In this document: one piece after another, positions 26,111 through 39,087 of the stretch | Layout: the number at the start of each line of letters is the position of its first letter | Position numbering within the stretch: the first letter of the stretch is position 1 | Assembly: GCA_027257055.1 (NCBI GenBank) | Contig: JAPVLO010000621.1 | Coordinates: 310,001-374,000, forward strand | Source: Cephalopachus bancanus | Lineage: Eukaryota; Chordata; Mammalia; Primates; Tarsiidae | Reading direction: 5' to 3' | Length of the DNA stretch: 64,000 bases | Notes under the pieces: generated by a model | Database searches by the model: none | The model's input: the letters and a program-made list of their open reading frames with translations, nothing else | What the model was told of the DNA's origin: nothing | Position numbers and translations under genes: made by a program

Positions 26111-26223
26111 TCTGGTGTTTGTTAGGTATTATAATCGTTTTCAGAAATAATGTTTGTTGGTGGTCTAGAGTCTAAGGCTCCGTGGTGCAAATTATTCAGA
26201 TAGAGGCAAGTGTACCAACATAT

Positions 26224-26226
<3 letters not shown>

Positions 26227-26281
<55 letters not shown>
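26227..26281. repeat. (GA)n microsatellite
   Basis: Uninterrupted GA run of about 55 bp. 26282-27655 is mostly unassigned, apart from the CA run. Confidence 0.97.
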
Positions 26282-26286
<5 letters not shown>

Positions 26287-27153
26287 AACCCACAAACCCA
26301 CAGGTCATCTTGTGGGTTTTAAGGCCAACCAAGCCATTGCACTATCTGTATCTCTGAGCATAAACTCTTTTTCTTCATTTAACTTTAACTAATATAAATT
26401 TCTTGGGAGACCCTATGAAAAAAACGGCATAAATACATAAAACATGACGTTCCCCATGGTGTCTGATCTTACTTCCCAAAAATATTGAGATTCTGGATGC
26501 AGCCAATGTGCTGAAGTGGAGCCCAAATCATGCAAACACTGAAATGAGGACTCTGCACACTCTGGACAACTCGCCCGCGAGACCCACAACCCCCAACACG
26601 CCCCATGCCTTCAGCATATCTAAAGACTAGGAACGTCAGATGGTTCTTGTCAAAGAAAGAGTCAGCAACGATTTCTAGCAGATCTACTCTTCAATGGGGA
26701 GACAACCCATGTGAAGGAAAGAAGGGAGGACCGAAAGTTCTGAGATTGAGTAACAATCATTCCAGAGGACAAATTCCGCCCTAAGTGATGCAATCCTGGT
26801 AAAGTGCTCACACTCGAGGTGGTAACCTAGGAAGTGTCACTTCTAGGGGAGAGGGTAAAACAGAAGGGAGAGCCATACTTTGGAGACTGGTTGATGATAA
26901 GAAAATGGAGGTGAGGGTCACTTTAGGATGCTAAAAAGTAAAATAGAAAAAAGATGGAAGAAACAAATCTTCCGGCCATTTGGCATCCATTCGCCCCAGC
27001 AAAACGCAACGCATGAAAGAAAACGCCCTTCACTGCAGAGACGGCAGAGGGCGCCCGTGAGCCATGAATCTCGCAAACTTCCCAAGCATCAACCCGTCTG
27101 TGAAAAACTATGAGTGTGGTTCTCAGTCAAGTTCAGAAGAAAGCAGGAAAGAG

Positions 27154-27157
<4 letters not shown>

Positions 27158-27208
<51 letters not shown>
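27158..27208. repeat. (CA)n microsatellite
   Basis: About 50 bp of pure CA. Confidence 0.97.
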
Positions 27209-27209
<1 letters not shown>

Positions 27210-27654
27210 AGAAGAAACGAACCAAGAGGGAATGAAATGTCCTCACATAAGCTTTTGGAGACAGGAAAAACACCTTGCATCAGAAATTCAAAAAGTAAGC
27301 AAAGAATTGATTTTTTTTAAGAAGGTTACAAAAAAAAAAAAAGACCCGTAATGAACTCAGGCAGGAAATGGATGAAAAAAACGTTGTCTCATAAGTGAAG
27401 ACCAAATTAGAAGATCTCCAAGGGAGCACAGGTCTAAATGCAAACTTAAGAAAGGCACCACACAACCAAGAGAAGGAAATAAAGGGGGAGGGCAGGAAAC
27501 AAACTGATGGGTGTGAGATGAGATGCTGACCTTCAGGAGGAGGGTGGGAACACGGTGGAAGGAGGGGGAGGAGGAGGATCCTTCTCGGAGTATGTTCTTG
27601 CACAGTTTTGACTTTGGGAAACAGAAAACATCTTAACATTTTACAGAATTAAAA

Positions 27655-28328
27655 TGGCGTCCACATTTTATGAAAACACCAAAGATGGCACGATGGGGGG
27701 GGTGTGAAAGGATGGGCCGAGAGCGGGAAGCCATTTTGCCTTGTTCCTAGACCCTAACACAATGATGAGAAAGTAGAGACTGTGCCTTAGAGGAGTGCAT
27801 TCTTTAGGTAAAGATGAACTTGGCTGACTTTGTTGTTTCAGAAACTCTGATTCCTCAGAAATGACCAGTGTCTGCCCACTGTAATTTTAAAACAGACCCC
27901 TGAAGATGATAAGACCCGATAAGATGCTACCCGGTGCCTGGAAACCAGACCCCGTCTCTTCCTCAGGGCCTGCAAATCACCCACCGGGTGCCTGGGAAAC
28001 GGGAACCAGATCCCCTCCTTTCCCCAGGGTCAGCAAATCATCCGCAACTGACTAGCCTGGAAGTCATGGAAGTCACATCTACCAGATTGCAACACCTCCA
28101 GGGGAGAGGGTTTAAGTTGGGGGCTTGGAGGCTTTGGGGTCACACTCATCTTAGCGTGCTGGCCCTTTTCCTGTCTGTGGGAAGGGATCTCTTTCTTAAT
28201 CTCTTCTTTCTTCATCTCCTTGTGCTGTAAATCTTTGTGTTACTCGGAGATCTCTGGTTACCAGCACATACCTCCAGCATGCCAGCTCTGGGGGTGTTGT
28301 GCCCCCTCCAGAGCCTCTGTCCCTAACA
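27655..28328 (+). mobile_element. Probable solo ERV LTR
   Basis: U3-like part has a tandem block of about 58 bp (GGTGCCTGGAAACCAGACCCC ... / GGTGCCTGGGAAACGGGAACC ...), then GTTTAAGTTGGGGGC, CCTTGTGCTGTAAATC and an end at TCCCTAACA. No known coding region follows. The family was not identified and the left border is a guess. Confidence 0.45.
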
Positions 28329-28507
28329 GGGGGAACCCCAGATTGGAACCCCAGAATGGAAACAAATAGGAACAAATGGACTGAGTTGCCTTTCGCATGG
28401 GCGACAGGGCCACAGCTGACGGGAGATGAAACACAAAGTGACTTGGGAGCACAGTCTTGGCCCCAGGTACTGCTTAAGCCGGATAGAACTTTAAAGAAAC
28501 ATGGATG

Positions 28508-28791
28508 GGCCAGGCTCGGTGACTCAGCCTGTAATCCCGCGCCTTTGGGAGGCTGAGGTGAGTGGATTGCTTGAGCCCACGGGTTCGAGACCCGCCTGGG
28601 CAGTGAGACCTCATCTCTACAATAAATCAAAAAATCAGCCAGGCGTGGTAGCGCATGCCTATAATTCCGGCTACTTGGAAGGCTGAGGTGGAAGGATCGC
28701 TGGAGCCCAGCGGGTCAAGGCTGCGATGGCCAGGGGCGGCCACTGCACTCCAGTCTGGGCGACAGAGTGAGACTCCAACTCAAAAAAAAAA
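28508..28791 (+). repeat. tRNA-headed Alu with target-site duplication, inside L1
   Basis: CACGGGTTCGAGACCCGCC head; AAAGAAACATGGATG flanks at 28493-28507 and 28792-28806. Confidence 0.95.
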
Positions 28792-29115
28792 AAAGAAACA
28801 TGGATGTCTTTTGCAGCAACTTGGATGGATTTGGAGTTGATCATACTCAGTGATTTATCACAGAAACAAAGAACACTATTCCATATGTTCTCACTCATAA
28901 GTGGACCCTGAACAATTATAATGCTATAAGAAAGCAATTAGCAGTAGTGGGAAACTGTCAGGGGTTGGGGGGTAGGATTGGCAGTTGAGGGAAACTGCTA
29001 GGGGAGGGAGGGCATACCTCATCAACAAGGGTACCTGTATGATCAATGTTTATATTCCTAACCCTGAATTGTACCCCACATCTTTATAATAAATAATTTA
29101 AAAAAGATTAAGAAA
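28792..29115 (+). mobile_element. Young L1 3' end
   Basis: CAGCAACTTGGATGGATTTG, CTCACTCATAAGTGGACCCTG and CCTGAATTGTACCCCACATC: the local young L1 family, 5' truncated. Confidence 0.9.
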
Positions 29116-29237
29116 CACGGAGCTCTGGTTGGTGATCGCCTAAGGTCACCTTGGGTAGGCTTCCTGGCTTGCTCCCTGTCCCTGAGTGAAGAATCTTACT
29201 GGGAGTCCCTCAGACAGTAGACAGTCTGACATTTTCT

Positions 29238-29325
29238 AAAATATGGAATGTGTCACAAAGTTGTGTGTCATCCTTGTGCAAGCGTCATGCTCCACTTCTC
29301 CGTATCATTTCAATTTTAGTATATG
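29238..29325 (-). pseudogene. U6 snRNA pseudogene, 5' truncated
   Basis: On the minus strand: CATATACTAAAATTGAAATGA, GATACGGAGAAGTGGAGCATG, CACAAGGATGACACACAA and ACATTCCATATTTT. This is U6 from its internal part to the 3' end with many substitutions. The first 20 or so bases are missing and no U6 promoter is seen, so it is a dead retrocopy. Confidence 0.88.
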
Positions 29326-29559
29326 TACTGATTAATACTGATTAAGACACTGATTAATATGCAACCTACTGACATGGACAAGGATACCGATTTGTTTCTG
29401 AATCATAAAGTTTTGCTGATTTGTTTCCGAATCATGCTCCTAGAGCGTTTTATCCTGTGTGTTGTGCTCTGTATCCAAGAACTGTCACCTCTCTATTGTA
29501 TGGACCCTCCAAGGATAAGGACCACTTTGCTATGAGGGATCCTTCTCCTAGACTTTTTT

Positions 29560-30657
29560 TAAAATTTACTTTTCTTTTTAAAAAAAATTTATTTTAAAGA
29601 TGTGGGGTACAATTCAGGATTAGGTATACAAATGGTCATCATCCAGATAAAGCTTAGGCCTCCCTTTGGTTCCCACTTTGCCTGGTTTGAGATTAGGTAC
29701 CCTTATTAATGTCATGTGTCTCCCCTCTCTTCCCTGGCAGTTTCTGGCTACTGCCAATTCCTTTTTTATAGTATTATGGTAAATGTTCAGAGTCCACTTA
29801 CTAGTGAGAACATGTGGTACTCAGTACACTGAGTATGATAGACTCTAAATCCATCCAAGTTGCTGTGAAGTCCATAATTTTGTTCTTTATGGCTAGGAAT
29901 ATTCTATCATTGTATAATGTACCGCATTTAAAAAAATCCAGTCCAGTTTCAATGGGCAGCATGGTTGGTTCCATGTTTTTGCTATTGTGAATAGAGCTGC
30001 AACAAACACGTTTGTGTAGAGTGATTTAAGTTCCTCTGGGTATATTCCCAGAAGGGGGATTGCTGGGGATTTCTAGTTCTTTCAGAAATCACTCTACACT
30101 GTCTTCCAAAGAGGTTGCACTAGTTTGCATTCCCACCAGCAGTAGAAGCGTTCCTTTTTCTCTGTATCCTTGCCAGCATCTGTTGTTGTTTGTCTTATTA
30201 ATGATGGTTATTCTTACTGGAGTTAGGCAATGTGGTTTTTATTTGCATTTCTCTGATGATTACTGAGGCTGAGCACTTTTTCATGTATCTGTTTTCTGCT
30301 CATCTCTTTTGAGAAGTGTCTATTCATGTCTTTTGCCCACTTTTTAATGGGGCTGCTGTTTTTTTTCCTTTCAGCTTGTTTGAGTTCCTTATAGGTCCTG
30401 GATTTTAGGCCTTTGTCAGTTATAGAGTTGACAAATATTTTTTCTCATCCTGTGGGCTGTCTCCCTGCTCTCTTGATGGCTTATTTTGCTTTGCAGAAGC
30501 TTTTCAGCTTGATGAGGTCCCACTTGTCTATCTTATCTCTTATGGCATGGGCTTTTGGGGTTTTCGTCAGGAGTTGGTTGCCTATTCTGATTTCCGTAAG
30601 GGTGTCTCCTGTATTTTCTAAGCTTTTTAAAGTTTGGGGCTTTTGTTTGATCCATTG
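29560..30657 (-). mobile_element. Young-type L1, 5' truncated
   Basis: Reverse L1: GATGTGGGGTACAATTCAGG at the 3' end, CTAGTGAGAACATGTGGTAC, GTTGCACTAGTTTGCATTCC and CTTTGCAGAAGCTTTTCAGC, up to GTTTGATCCATTGTTC. Confidence 0.88.
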
Positions 30658-31080
30658 TTCTCCTAAACTTTCTCATGAAAACATTCCAACATGTAGTAGA
30701 CTTGGAACATGCTCAACTTGTGGTTGTGTCTTCCCAGGTCGGTCCTCATATCTGTATTCCAATAAACCTTTATCTGACTATTTCTGCCTCAGCAGCCTTA
30801 ATTTCAGCCGACGTTAGTAAGTTTCTTTCTGCAGTGGCATGGGCTTGCAGTTCTGACATCACTTTTGGCCATTCTACGATTGAGCAAATTAATACGTATA
30901 TTGAAGATAATAGACCCTGGAATCTCATTATTAGAGAAGGGAGTTGCATAATATAGAAAGAGGGGAAAGATGATGATCAAGCCTGTGGTGTTGGCTTGGA
31001 CTAATTGATGCCAATAAGAACTCAGGATGTTTAACAGGGAAACAGACATATATACATTTCAATATATAAATGTATACATG
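30658..31080. other. Unassigned
   Basis: There is a plus-strand AATAAA in CCAATAAACCTTTATC at about 30760, but no poly(A) tail, splice-bounded exon or repeat was recognised. Confidence 0.35.
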
Positions 31081-31082
31081 TG

Positions 31083-31369
31083 GTCGGGCTTGGTGGCTCA
31101 GCCTATAATCCCAGCTCTTTGGGAGGCCAGGGCAAGTGGATTGCCTGAGCCTGCGGGTTCGAGACCCACCTGGGCAACTTGGTGAGACCTCGTCTCTACA
31201 ATAAATCAAAAACTAGCCGGGTGTGGTAGTGCGAGCCTGTAGTTCCGGCTACTTGGAAGGCTGAGGCGGAAGAATCACCGGAGCCCAGCAGGTCCAGGCT
31301 GTGGTGGCCTGGAGCAGCCACTACACTCCAGTCTGGGCGACAGAGTGAGAATCTGACTGAAAAAAAAAA
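31083..31369 (+). repeat. tRNA-headed Alu with target-site duplication
   Basis: TCGGGCTTGGTGGCTCAGCC, GCGGGTTCGAGACCCACC; AAATGTATACATGT on both sides. Confidence 0.95.
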
Positions 31370-31493
31370 AATGTATACATGTACGTATACCTGCATACAC
31401 ACATATATATATATGCTTCCTCTCTCTGCTCTCTGAGAATCCTTAGAGATGATGTCACCTAAGTAGTGGTTTCTAAGTGCCCTTCTCTGGATC

Positions 31494-31750
31494 ATGCCTG
31501 TAATTCCAGGCTTGGAGGATTGCTTGAGCCCAGGAGTTTGAGACCAGCCTGGGCAATATAGTAAGACCTTATCTCTCTAAAAAAAAAAAAAAAATTAGCC
31601 AGGCATGGTGGTGCGCGCCTGTAATTCCAGCTACTTGGAAGGCTGAAGTGGAAGGATCACCTGAGCCCAGCAGGTCGAGGCTGCAGTGACTGTGAGTGTG
31701 GCCACTGCACTCCAGCCTGGGTGACAGAGTAAGATTTCGACTAAAAAAAC
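31494..31750 (+). repeat. Alu, older type, 5' deletion
   Basis: ATGCCTGTAATTCCAGGC to GGGTGACAGAGTAAGA. 31751-32190 is unassigned. Confidence 0.9.
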
Positions 31751-32189
31751 AATAGTTAATAAATGTAATAAATGTCATTCTTCATGAAGAGGAACAAGAG
31801 ATCCTTGCAGATCTCAGGACTGATTCCAGGGCTTGGACAAGATGAGCCTGGTACAATTTATTGTGTCAGAAAGTGAGGATGTTCCCCAAACACTGGAAAC
31901 ACGATTAGAGAACCTTCCTACTAGGTCGTGGTGATGAGCATGCACTTGCTCACGTCCCTGTGTTTTCCCATGGACTCTGATGAACACCCTCACACGTTTT
32001 TACAGAACTTTGGGTTGACAAGTCCATGTGTGTGTGCAGTTTATTTAAAGGCTCTTTCCACATGGATATAATTTTCTAGCAATTGTTGAAAAAACATTCA
32101 CATCCCTTTCAGGATTCCAGTGTCTTTAGAGCTGCAGAGAACTTTAAAGCCCTCACAGGTGGGATAGGTACTTGCTTGTCTGAATTAAC

Positions 32190-32627
32190 TTTTCCTTCAA
32201 TCTTAGTCAAAAATCCATTTGGCTTGCAGAATTATTTACAATTGCCAACATACAGAACCACCTAAGTGGTTCATCTATCAATGGATGAACAATAGCAGAG
32301 AATGTGGTATAAATATATAATGGAATACTACTCAACCTTTAAAAAGAAGGACATCTTGTCATTTGCAGCAATATGGATTCACCTGCAGGACATTAAGTAA
32401 AAGAAGCCAGGGGCAGAAAGACAAATACCGCATAAAATCTCACTTGTGTGTGAGATCTTAAAAGGTTGAGCTCACACAAGGAGAGAGTGGAATGGTAGTT
32501 GCCAGGGGACCGGGTGGAGCACAGAGATGTAGGTCAAAGGATACAAAGTTTCAGTACCATAGAAGCAATAGGTTCAAGAGATTGATTGAGCACCATAATG
32601 GCTATATTGAATAACAATGTAGTATTC
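32190..32627 (+). mobile_element. Old L1 3' part, first segment of a nested element
   Basis: TCTATCAATGGATGAACAATAG, GAATACTACTCAACCTTTAA and GAATGGTAGTTGCCAGGGG. It is interrupted by two antisense L1s and resumes at 33299-33390 and 34085-34200. Confidence 0.85.
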
Positions 32628-33298
32628 TTTTTTTTTTATTAATCAATATTTTTTATTATGGTTTTGTGGGGTGCAGTTAAGGGTTAGGTGTACAGTTACG
32701 TTTCATTCAGGCACCCTGTTGATAAGAGGTGTTTTCCCATCCCCAGACAGATATTTGCTACTGTTAATCCCACCCCCCCCATAGTTTCCAAGTACCGTCA
32801 GTCATTTTCTTATAGTATTACATTGGATGTTCAAGGTCCATTATATGAGTGAGAACATGTGATACTCGGATCTTTGTTTCTGTGAGAGGTCACTCAGTAT
32901 TATAGACTCTAGTTCCATCCAGGTTGCTGTGAAATTCATGATTTTGTTCTTTTTTATGGCTGTGTAGTATTCCATCATGTATATGTACCACATTTTTTTA
33001 ATCCAGTCCTCTTTTGATGGGCAGCATGGTTGTTTCCAGGTTCTTGCTATTGTGAACAACGCTGTGATAAACATACGTGTGCAGGTATCTTTTTTATAGA
33101 GTGATTTGAATTCTTCAGGGTGTATTCCCAGTAGGGGGATTGCGGGATCATATGGAAGGTCGATTTTTAGAGCTTTTAGGAATCGCCACACTGCTTTCCA
33201 CAGAGGTTGCACTAGTTTACACTCCCACCAACAGTGTCAGAATGGCAATTATCAACAACTCAAAAAATAACAGCTGCTGGAGAGGGTGTGGTGAAAAA
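32628..33298 (-). mobile_element. L1 with 5' inversion (twin priming)
   Basis: Antisense 3' end and ORF2 from TTTTTATTAATC to CACTCCCACCAACAGTGTC (about 33237). The next 60 bp (GAATGGCAATTATCAACAACTC ... GAGAGGGTGTGGTGAAA) are L1 in the opposite direction. CAATGTAGTATTCTT and CAATGTAATATTCTT flank it. Confidence 0.88.
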
Positions 33299-33394
33299 CA
33301 ATGTAATATTCTTAAAAACTGCTAAGAGAGTAGATTATAAAAGTTCTTACCAAAAAAGGATAAGTATGTAAAGTAATAGAAATACATATATATG

Positions 33395-34084
33395 TTTTTT
33401 TCCCTATGAGTTCAATTGTTTTATCTTTTAGTTCCCACATACGAGTGAGAACAGGTGACGTCTGCCCTGTGCTTGACTTATTTCATGTAACAAAGTTCTT
33501 CCAGTTCCATCCATGTTGTTACAAATGACATGATTTTGTTCTTTTTATGGCCGAATAATATTCCATGGTGTATATATACCCCAATTTCTTTATCCACTCA
33601 TCCATTTATGGAGAGTTAGGTTGACTCCAAGTCTTGGCTATTGTAAGTACTAGTTACTATTGTAAGTACATGGAGATGTAGTTCTATTTTTAGTTTTTTT
33701 GAGGACCCACCATACTGTTCTCCAACTAATTTACGTCCTCAACAACAGCATATGAGTGTACCCCTTTCTCCACATCCTTGTCAGTATTTATTACTGACTG
33801 GCTTTGGCTAAAAGCCACTTGAACTGGGGTGAGGTGATATCCCATTGCAGGTTTGATCTCCAATTCTCTGATGATTAATGATGTTAAGCATTAAAAAAAA
33901 ATACCTGTTGTCCATTTGTATGTTTTCTTTTGAGAAATATCTATTCAGATCTTTTGCCCATTTTAAGATGGGATGAATTGATTTTTTTTCCTATTGAGTT
34001 GTCTGAACGCCTTATATATTCTAGTTATTGATCTCTTGTCAAATGAAATATCTATGTTATTTCTCTCGATTTTGCCATTCCACG
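33395..34084 (-). mobile_element. L1 3' part, nested in the older L1
   Basis: Reverse L1: GTTCCCACATACGAGTGAG, CCAGTTCCATCCATGTTGTT, ATGGCCGAATAATATTCCATGG and GATGATTAATGATGTTAAGC. Confidence 0.85.
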
Positions 34085-34200
34085 GTATACAATATTTCAA
34101 AACAAGTTGTTGTACATGGTAAATAAATACTTTTTTCAATTAAAAATATGTCAACCAGGAAAAAACTCAAAAGTCACAGAATCCGAAAGTGCTACTTTTT
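34085..34200 (+). mobile_element. Last segment of the nested old L1 3' end
   Basis: GTATACAATATTTCAAAACA and TTTTTTCAATTAAAAATATG match an L1MB-type 3' end continuing from 33390. 34201-34330 is unassigned. Confidence 0.65.
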
Positions 34201-34329
34201 CTAAATAAACAGACATACAATATAAGAAGGCTGTCAGAATAAAATATATTTTCACAAATATATCACACAAATTTAGCAATAATTAATGTGGTAATCTTGA
34301 CTGGGCTCATGTCTTACATGTGTCATAAA

Positions 34330-35220
34330 CTCATGAACATTGGTCCTAGAATCTCAGAATCGTCACTCATTCTGAACAAAGAAAGTACAACCTAAAATGG
34401 AACCGAAAAATATTGAACTCAGAGTTATTCCCAGACCACCACAGCTAACATTACACTCAACTGTGAAAGACTGAAAGCTTCTCCTCTAAGACAAACGAGA
34501 CAAAGATGCCCACTTTCCCCGCTGCTGCTCAGCATAGTAGTGGAAGTGCTTGCCAGAGCCATTAAGCAAGAAAAAGAGATACAAGGTCTCCAAATGAGAA
34601 AGAAAGAAGTGAAATTGTATCTGCTTGACATGACAGTGCCTATAGTCAGTCTAAAAATTCCACCTGTTTTAACTAATAAACTCAGTAAAGTCGCAGGACA
34701 CAAAACCGACATGTAAAAATCAGTTGTGAACAAGAACAAGCCAAACAATGAACAACGAACAAGCCCCAAAGGGAATTAAGAAGCAACTCCATTCACAGTA
34801 GCATCAAAAAGAATGAAATATGCAGAAATAAAACTTAATCAAGGAGGTGAAAGACTTGAAATCAAAGACATAAATGAAAGACATTCCATGTTCATAGTCA
34901 CGATTTAATATTAAGATGTCAATATGACCCAAAGCGATCTGTAAATTCAATGCTGTCCCTACAAAACTCCCAATGCTCCCAAAGATATCTTTTGCTGAAA
35001 TACACAAAAATCCATTCTAAAATTCGTATGGGCTCTCAAGAGGCCCAGAATAGCCGAAACAATCTTGGAAATTAAGAACAAAGTTGGAGGTCTCATACTT
35101 TCTCGCATTTCACATTCAGAACTTACCTCAAAGCCACAGCAATCAAAACAGGGTGGTACTGGCATAAAGATATATACACGGAAATCGGTGGAACAAACAC
35201 ACTGAAAGTTTCCAAAGGGC
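34330..35220 (+). mobile_element. Old L1 ORF2 fragment
   Basis: Sense ORF2 text in order: GACAAACGAGACAAAGATGCC, CAACTCCATTCACAGTAGC, GACATTCCATGTTCATAG and CAAAGCCACAGCAATCAAAAC. Heavily mutated, no usable frame. Confidence 0.87.
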
Positions 35221-35221
35221 C

Positions 35222-35700
35222 AATTTTTTTTTTCAATTTTCAGTCTTTATGTGATTTAACATCCATAAGCAAGTTTGTGTTCTGTGAACTGCTGAGAGTT
35301 CCAAGCATGTAACAAGGCCCCGTGCAAAATTCCGCACAAATTTGTTAAACAGCATGGGTATCTACAGAGCTGGAAGTATTAAGTGGCCCGTGGAGGAAGT
35401 CAGTTCTGTAGAATGATGCCACTTGGTTGACATGGTAACAAGCATGGCCATTCTTTTAGCCTCAGGAGTCATTCTTGCTGTCCCGTTTGGATACATGAAT
35501 AGGGTTGTGGCAGCCGTCTTTCAAGTCCCCTGGGGCGTCACAGATTTCTGCGATTCCCAAGGGATAGCATTTTTTTAACATGTATCATTCTCATAGGAGG
35601 CTAGCTATCATGACAGCCAGTGTGATTTTTTCCTTATCCTAATAGCTGATAGACCATGGATAGGGGAACCAGTGTGAATTGGACACCATTCTGGAAAAAA
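35222..35700 (-). other. Unassigned, possible processed retrocopy
   Basis: Read on the minus strand it ends CATAAAGACTGAAAATTG followed by ten A, which looks like a poly(A) tail after a variant signal. No parent gene or long open frame was recognised. Confidence 0.3.
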
Positions 35701-35910
35701 ATTATATATATATATACACATACACTCATATATATAAAATACGTGTATATAAAATAGATATTTAGATAAAATTCATTTATGTATGAATATTATATCAGTA
35801 AATATATATTTAATACCAACACATATTTTATACATTGTTTTACATATAACATTATTTATATATCTTATGTTAATAAATATATATTTATGTGTTTTATAAA
35901 TATATATATT
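35701..35910. repeat. AT-rich, TA/ATAT low-complexity
   Basis: Alternating TATATA and AAATATAT blocks. Confidence 0.9.
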
Positions 35911-36189
35911 TTTGAGTCAGGATCTCACTCTGTTTCCCAGGCTGGAGTGCAATGGCATGATCATTGCATGGTGTTGGCTCATTGCAGCCTCCATTTCCTG
36001 AGTCTCAGTCTCCTGAGTACCTGGGACTACAGGTACGTACCATCACACTGGCTACTTTTTTTGATTTTTTTTTAGAGATGAAGTCTCACTACGTTGCCCA
36101 GGCCAGTCTCAAGCGCCTAGCCTCAATCAATCTTCCCATCTTGGCCTCCCAAATGCTGGGGTTATAGGTGTGAGCCACTACACCTGGCC
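35911..36189 (-). repeat. Alu dimer
   Basis: GAGTCAGGATCTCACTCTG to GTGTGAGCCACTACACCTGGCC. 36190-36852 has no recognised feature. Confidence 0.9.
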
Positions 36190-36852
36190 TATTCTTTCAA
36201 ACTGTATTACTCCTGGGACCTGGGGATATTAACTGCAGACGGTGTTTGACCTCACACTGAGCCCAGAGAGAGAAGGGAACTCGAGTCAGTTCTATAATCT
36301 TCCGCTCTGATTACTGGATCTCAGTGGTGTTGCAAGTCCCTGAAAATGGATCTTGGCTCAAAACCAGTATTCAGTGGGCCCTGAAATGCGTATGCGTTTT
36401 CCTTTTTCTTACAAGAGATGTCTATGAAGAGGGCTCATGCTGTGTACCTATGGCCTGGCAGCAGTGTCTGACTTTGGGACTACCCAGCCTCACTTGCACT
36501 CAAGGGGCACTGAGTCTGTGGACTAACGCATGCCTGGAAAGTGGATAAAAGCCATGACTGAGTATGGGGACTCCAACCTGGCTAAAGGCTTTGGATCTGT
36601 CATGCAGTGAGCCTCTTCTGCAAACTGCCCATGGAATTTATTTCTGAAGAACCCGTGATTAAGGTATCACCACCAGATGTCGCTCTGTGCCAACTATTCC
36701 CTGTGATATGACGAGTAAGTGTGCCCTGTTGCTTGGTATGATAACCATTGTCACTTTGCTTGAGTGTCACTCCCTGGGCCCAATCATGCCAGGCTCTGCC
36801 TATCTCCGTGAGACATTTAAGCCGACTTCAAAAACCTTGATTTCTTTCTTTC

Positions 36853-37137
<285 letters not shown>

Positions 37138-37198
37138 AAAAGCATTGCTTTCTGCTAGCATTCCTGGACTGGAAAACCAAGTTAGCCTTATTCTTTCC

Positions 37199-37426
37199 TT
37201 TTTTTTGAAGTTGGAGTCTCACTCTGTCACCCTGGAGTACAGTGGCACGATCATAGCTCACTGCAGTCTCCACCTTCTGGGCTCAAGTGATCCTTCTGCC
37301 TCAGCCTCCTGGGTGTGCACCACCATGCCCGACTAATTTTTAAATTTTTTTGTAGAGACGAGGTCTCACTATGTTGCCCAGGCTAGCCTCGAATTCCTGG
37401 GCTCAAGCCATCTCCTGCCTTGGCTC
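37199..37426 (-). repeat. Alu, truncated
   Basis: GAAGTTGGAGTCTCACTCTG to CATCTCCTGCCTTGGC. Confidence 0.9.
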
Positions 37427-37432
37427 CAGGGG

Positions 37433-37578
37433 AGGATTAGGGCCCAGGCCAATAGCCTCGTTTTAACTTAATCCTCTCTTTCAAATCCCTGTTTCCGAAT
37501 ACAGTCACATTCTGAGGTACTTGGAGCTAGGGCTTCAATATATGGATTTTGGAGTCCAGAGACAAGATGCAGCCCATG
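37433..37578 (-). mobile_element. MaLR LTR fragment (MLT1 type)
   Basis: CGTTTTAACTTAATCCTCTC, AATACAGTCACATTCTGAGG and GGGCTTCAATATATGGATTTTG are reverse MLT1. Confidence 0.75.
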
Positions 37579-37837
37579 ATATCATCTCTGGCCTATAATG
37601 AGTTGCCATTATAACCTTGTTTCTTCGGTGCAACTGGGAGATGAAATATATTGTGCGTCAAGTCGTGGGAAGGAGATTGAAGAGGGAGTCACTGGTCCCC
37701 GTGGCCACCGAGGTGATCACGTGTCATAGGAACCACAGCAGACGTGAGGAGCCTGACTGAGGAAGCATCTTAGTAGACGGGCATCTGGATTCTGATTCTC
37801 ACTTATCCCTCTCCTTGCAAAGACTTCCCTTCTGTCA

Positions 37838-38156
<319 letters not shown>

Positions 38157-38514
38157 GTAATACCAGAGGAAAAAATTTGTATTTTATTAAGAAAAATTTG
38201 GGTCACTTTATATCAGGCCATCCTGACCTGTTAAAGATTTTATAACTCAGAAAAATGATTGTTACTTCTGATTGCACTGATCATGTTTTGTCTGTATCTG
38301 ATAATCAGCAGATGCAAACCAACCTACCCCCCAACTCCCCCATATAGAAGCAGAAGGCAGACCCAGATTCCCACATTTCCTGTTCTTTCTCCTCCAGGCA
38401 CCAGAACATCCTCTCTCACGTCTATGAAGACACTCGTCTTTTCTGCGTTTAAAATCAGTCACTCTTGCGCATTTACTAAAACCAACCAACCAACCAACAT
38501 GTATTGAGTCCCTA

Positions 38515-38812
<298 letters not shown>

Positions 38813-39087
38813 GGGCCAAGGGACCATGTCGTTTGGGTAGGTGTAAAAGCCTCCCAGCAGTGATTGGTCAATTAAAACAAGACCTTGATGGAATGAGTCA
38901 GCCCCAGAAGAGCAGGGAGGCCTTGGAAGCTGAGAGAGCATCTTGCACAAAAGCCTGGAGGGAGGAGTGGCCTTGGAGCAGACCTGAAACACAGGAAGAA
39001 AAACAGGAGGAGAAAGACTGGGGCTGAGATAGAGGAGCCAGCATCCGCAGAGGCTGAAGGCCTCACGTGGCAAGATTAGAACTCTGC

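Noticed and set aside
33841..35165. Reverse-transcriptase-like frames in the 29-35 kb region
   Set aside because: Fragments of 5'-truncated or decayed L1 ORF2; none could give a working protein.
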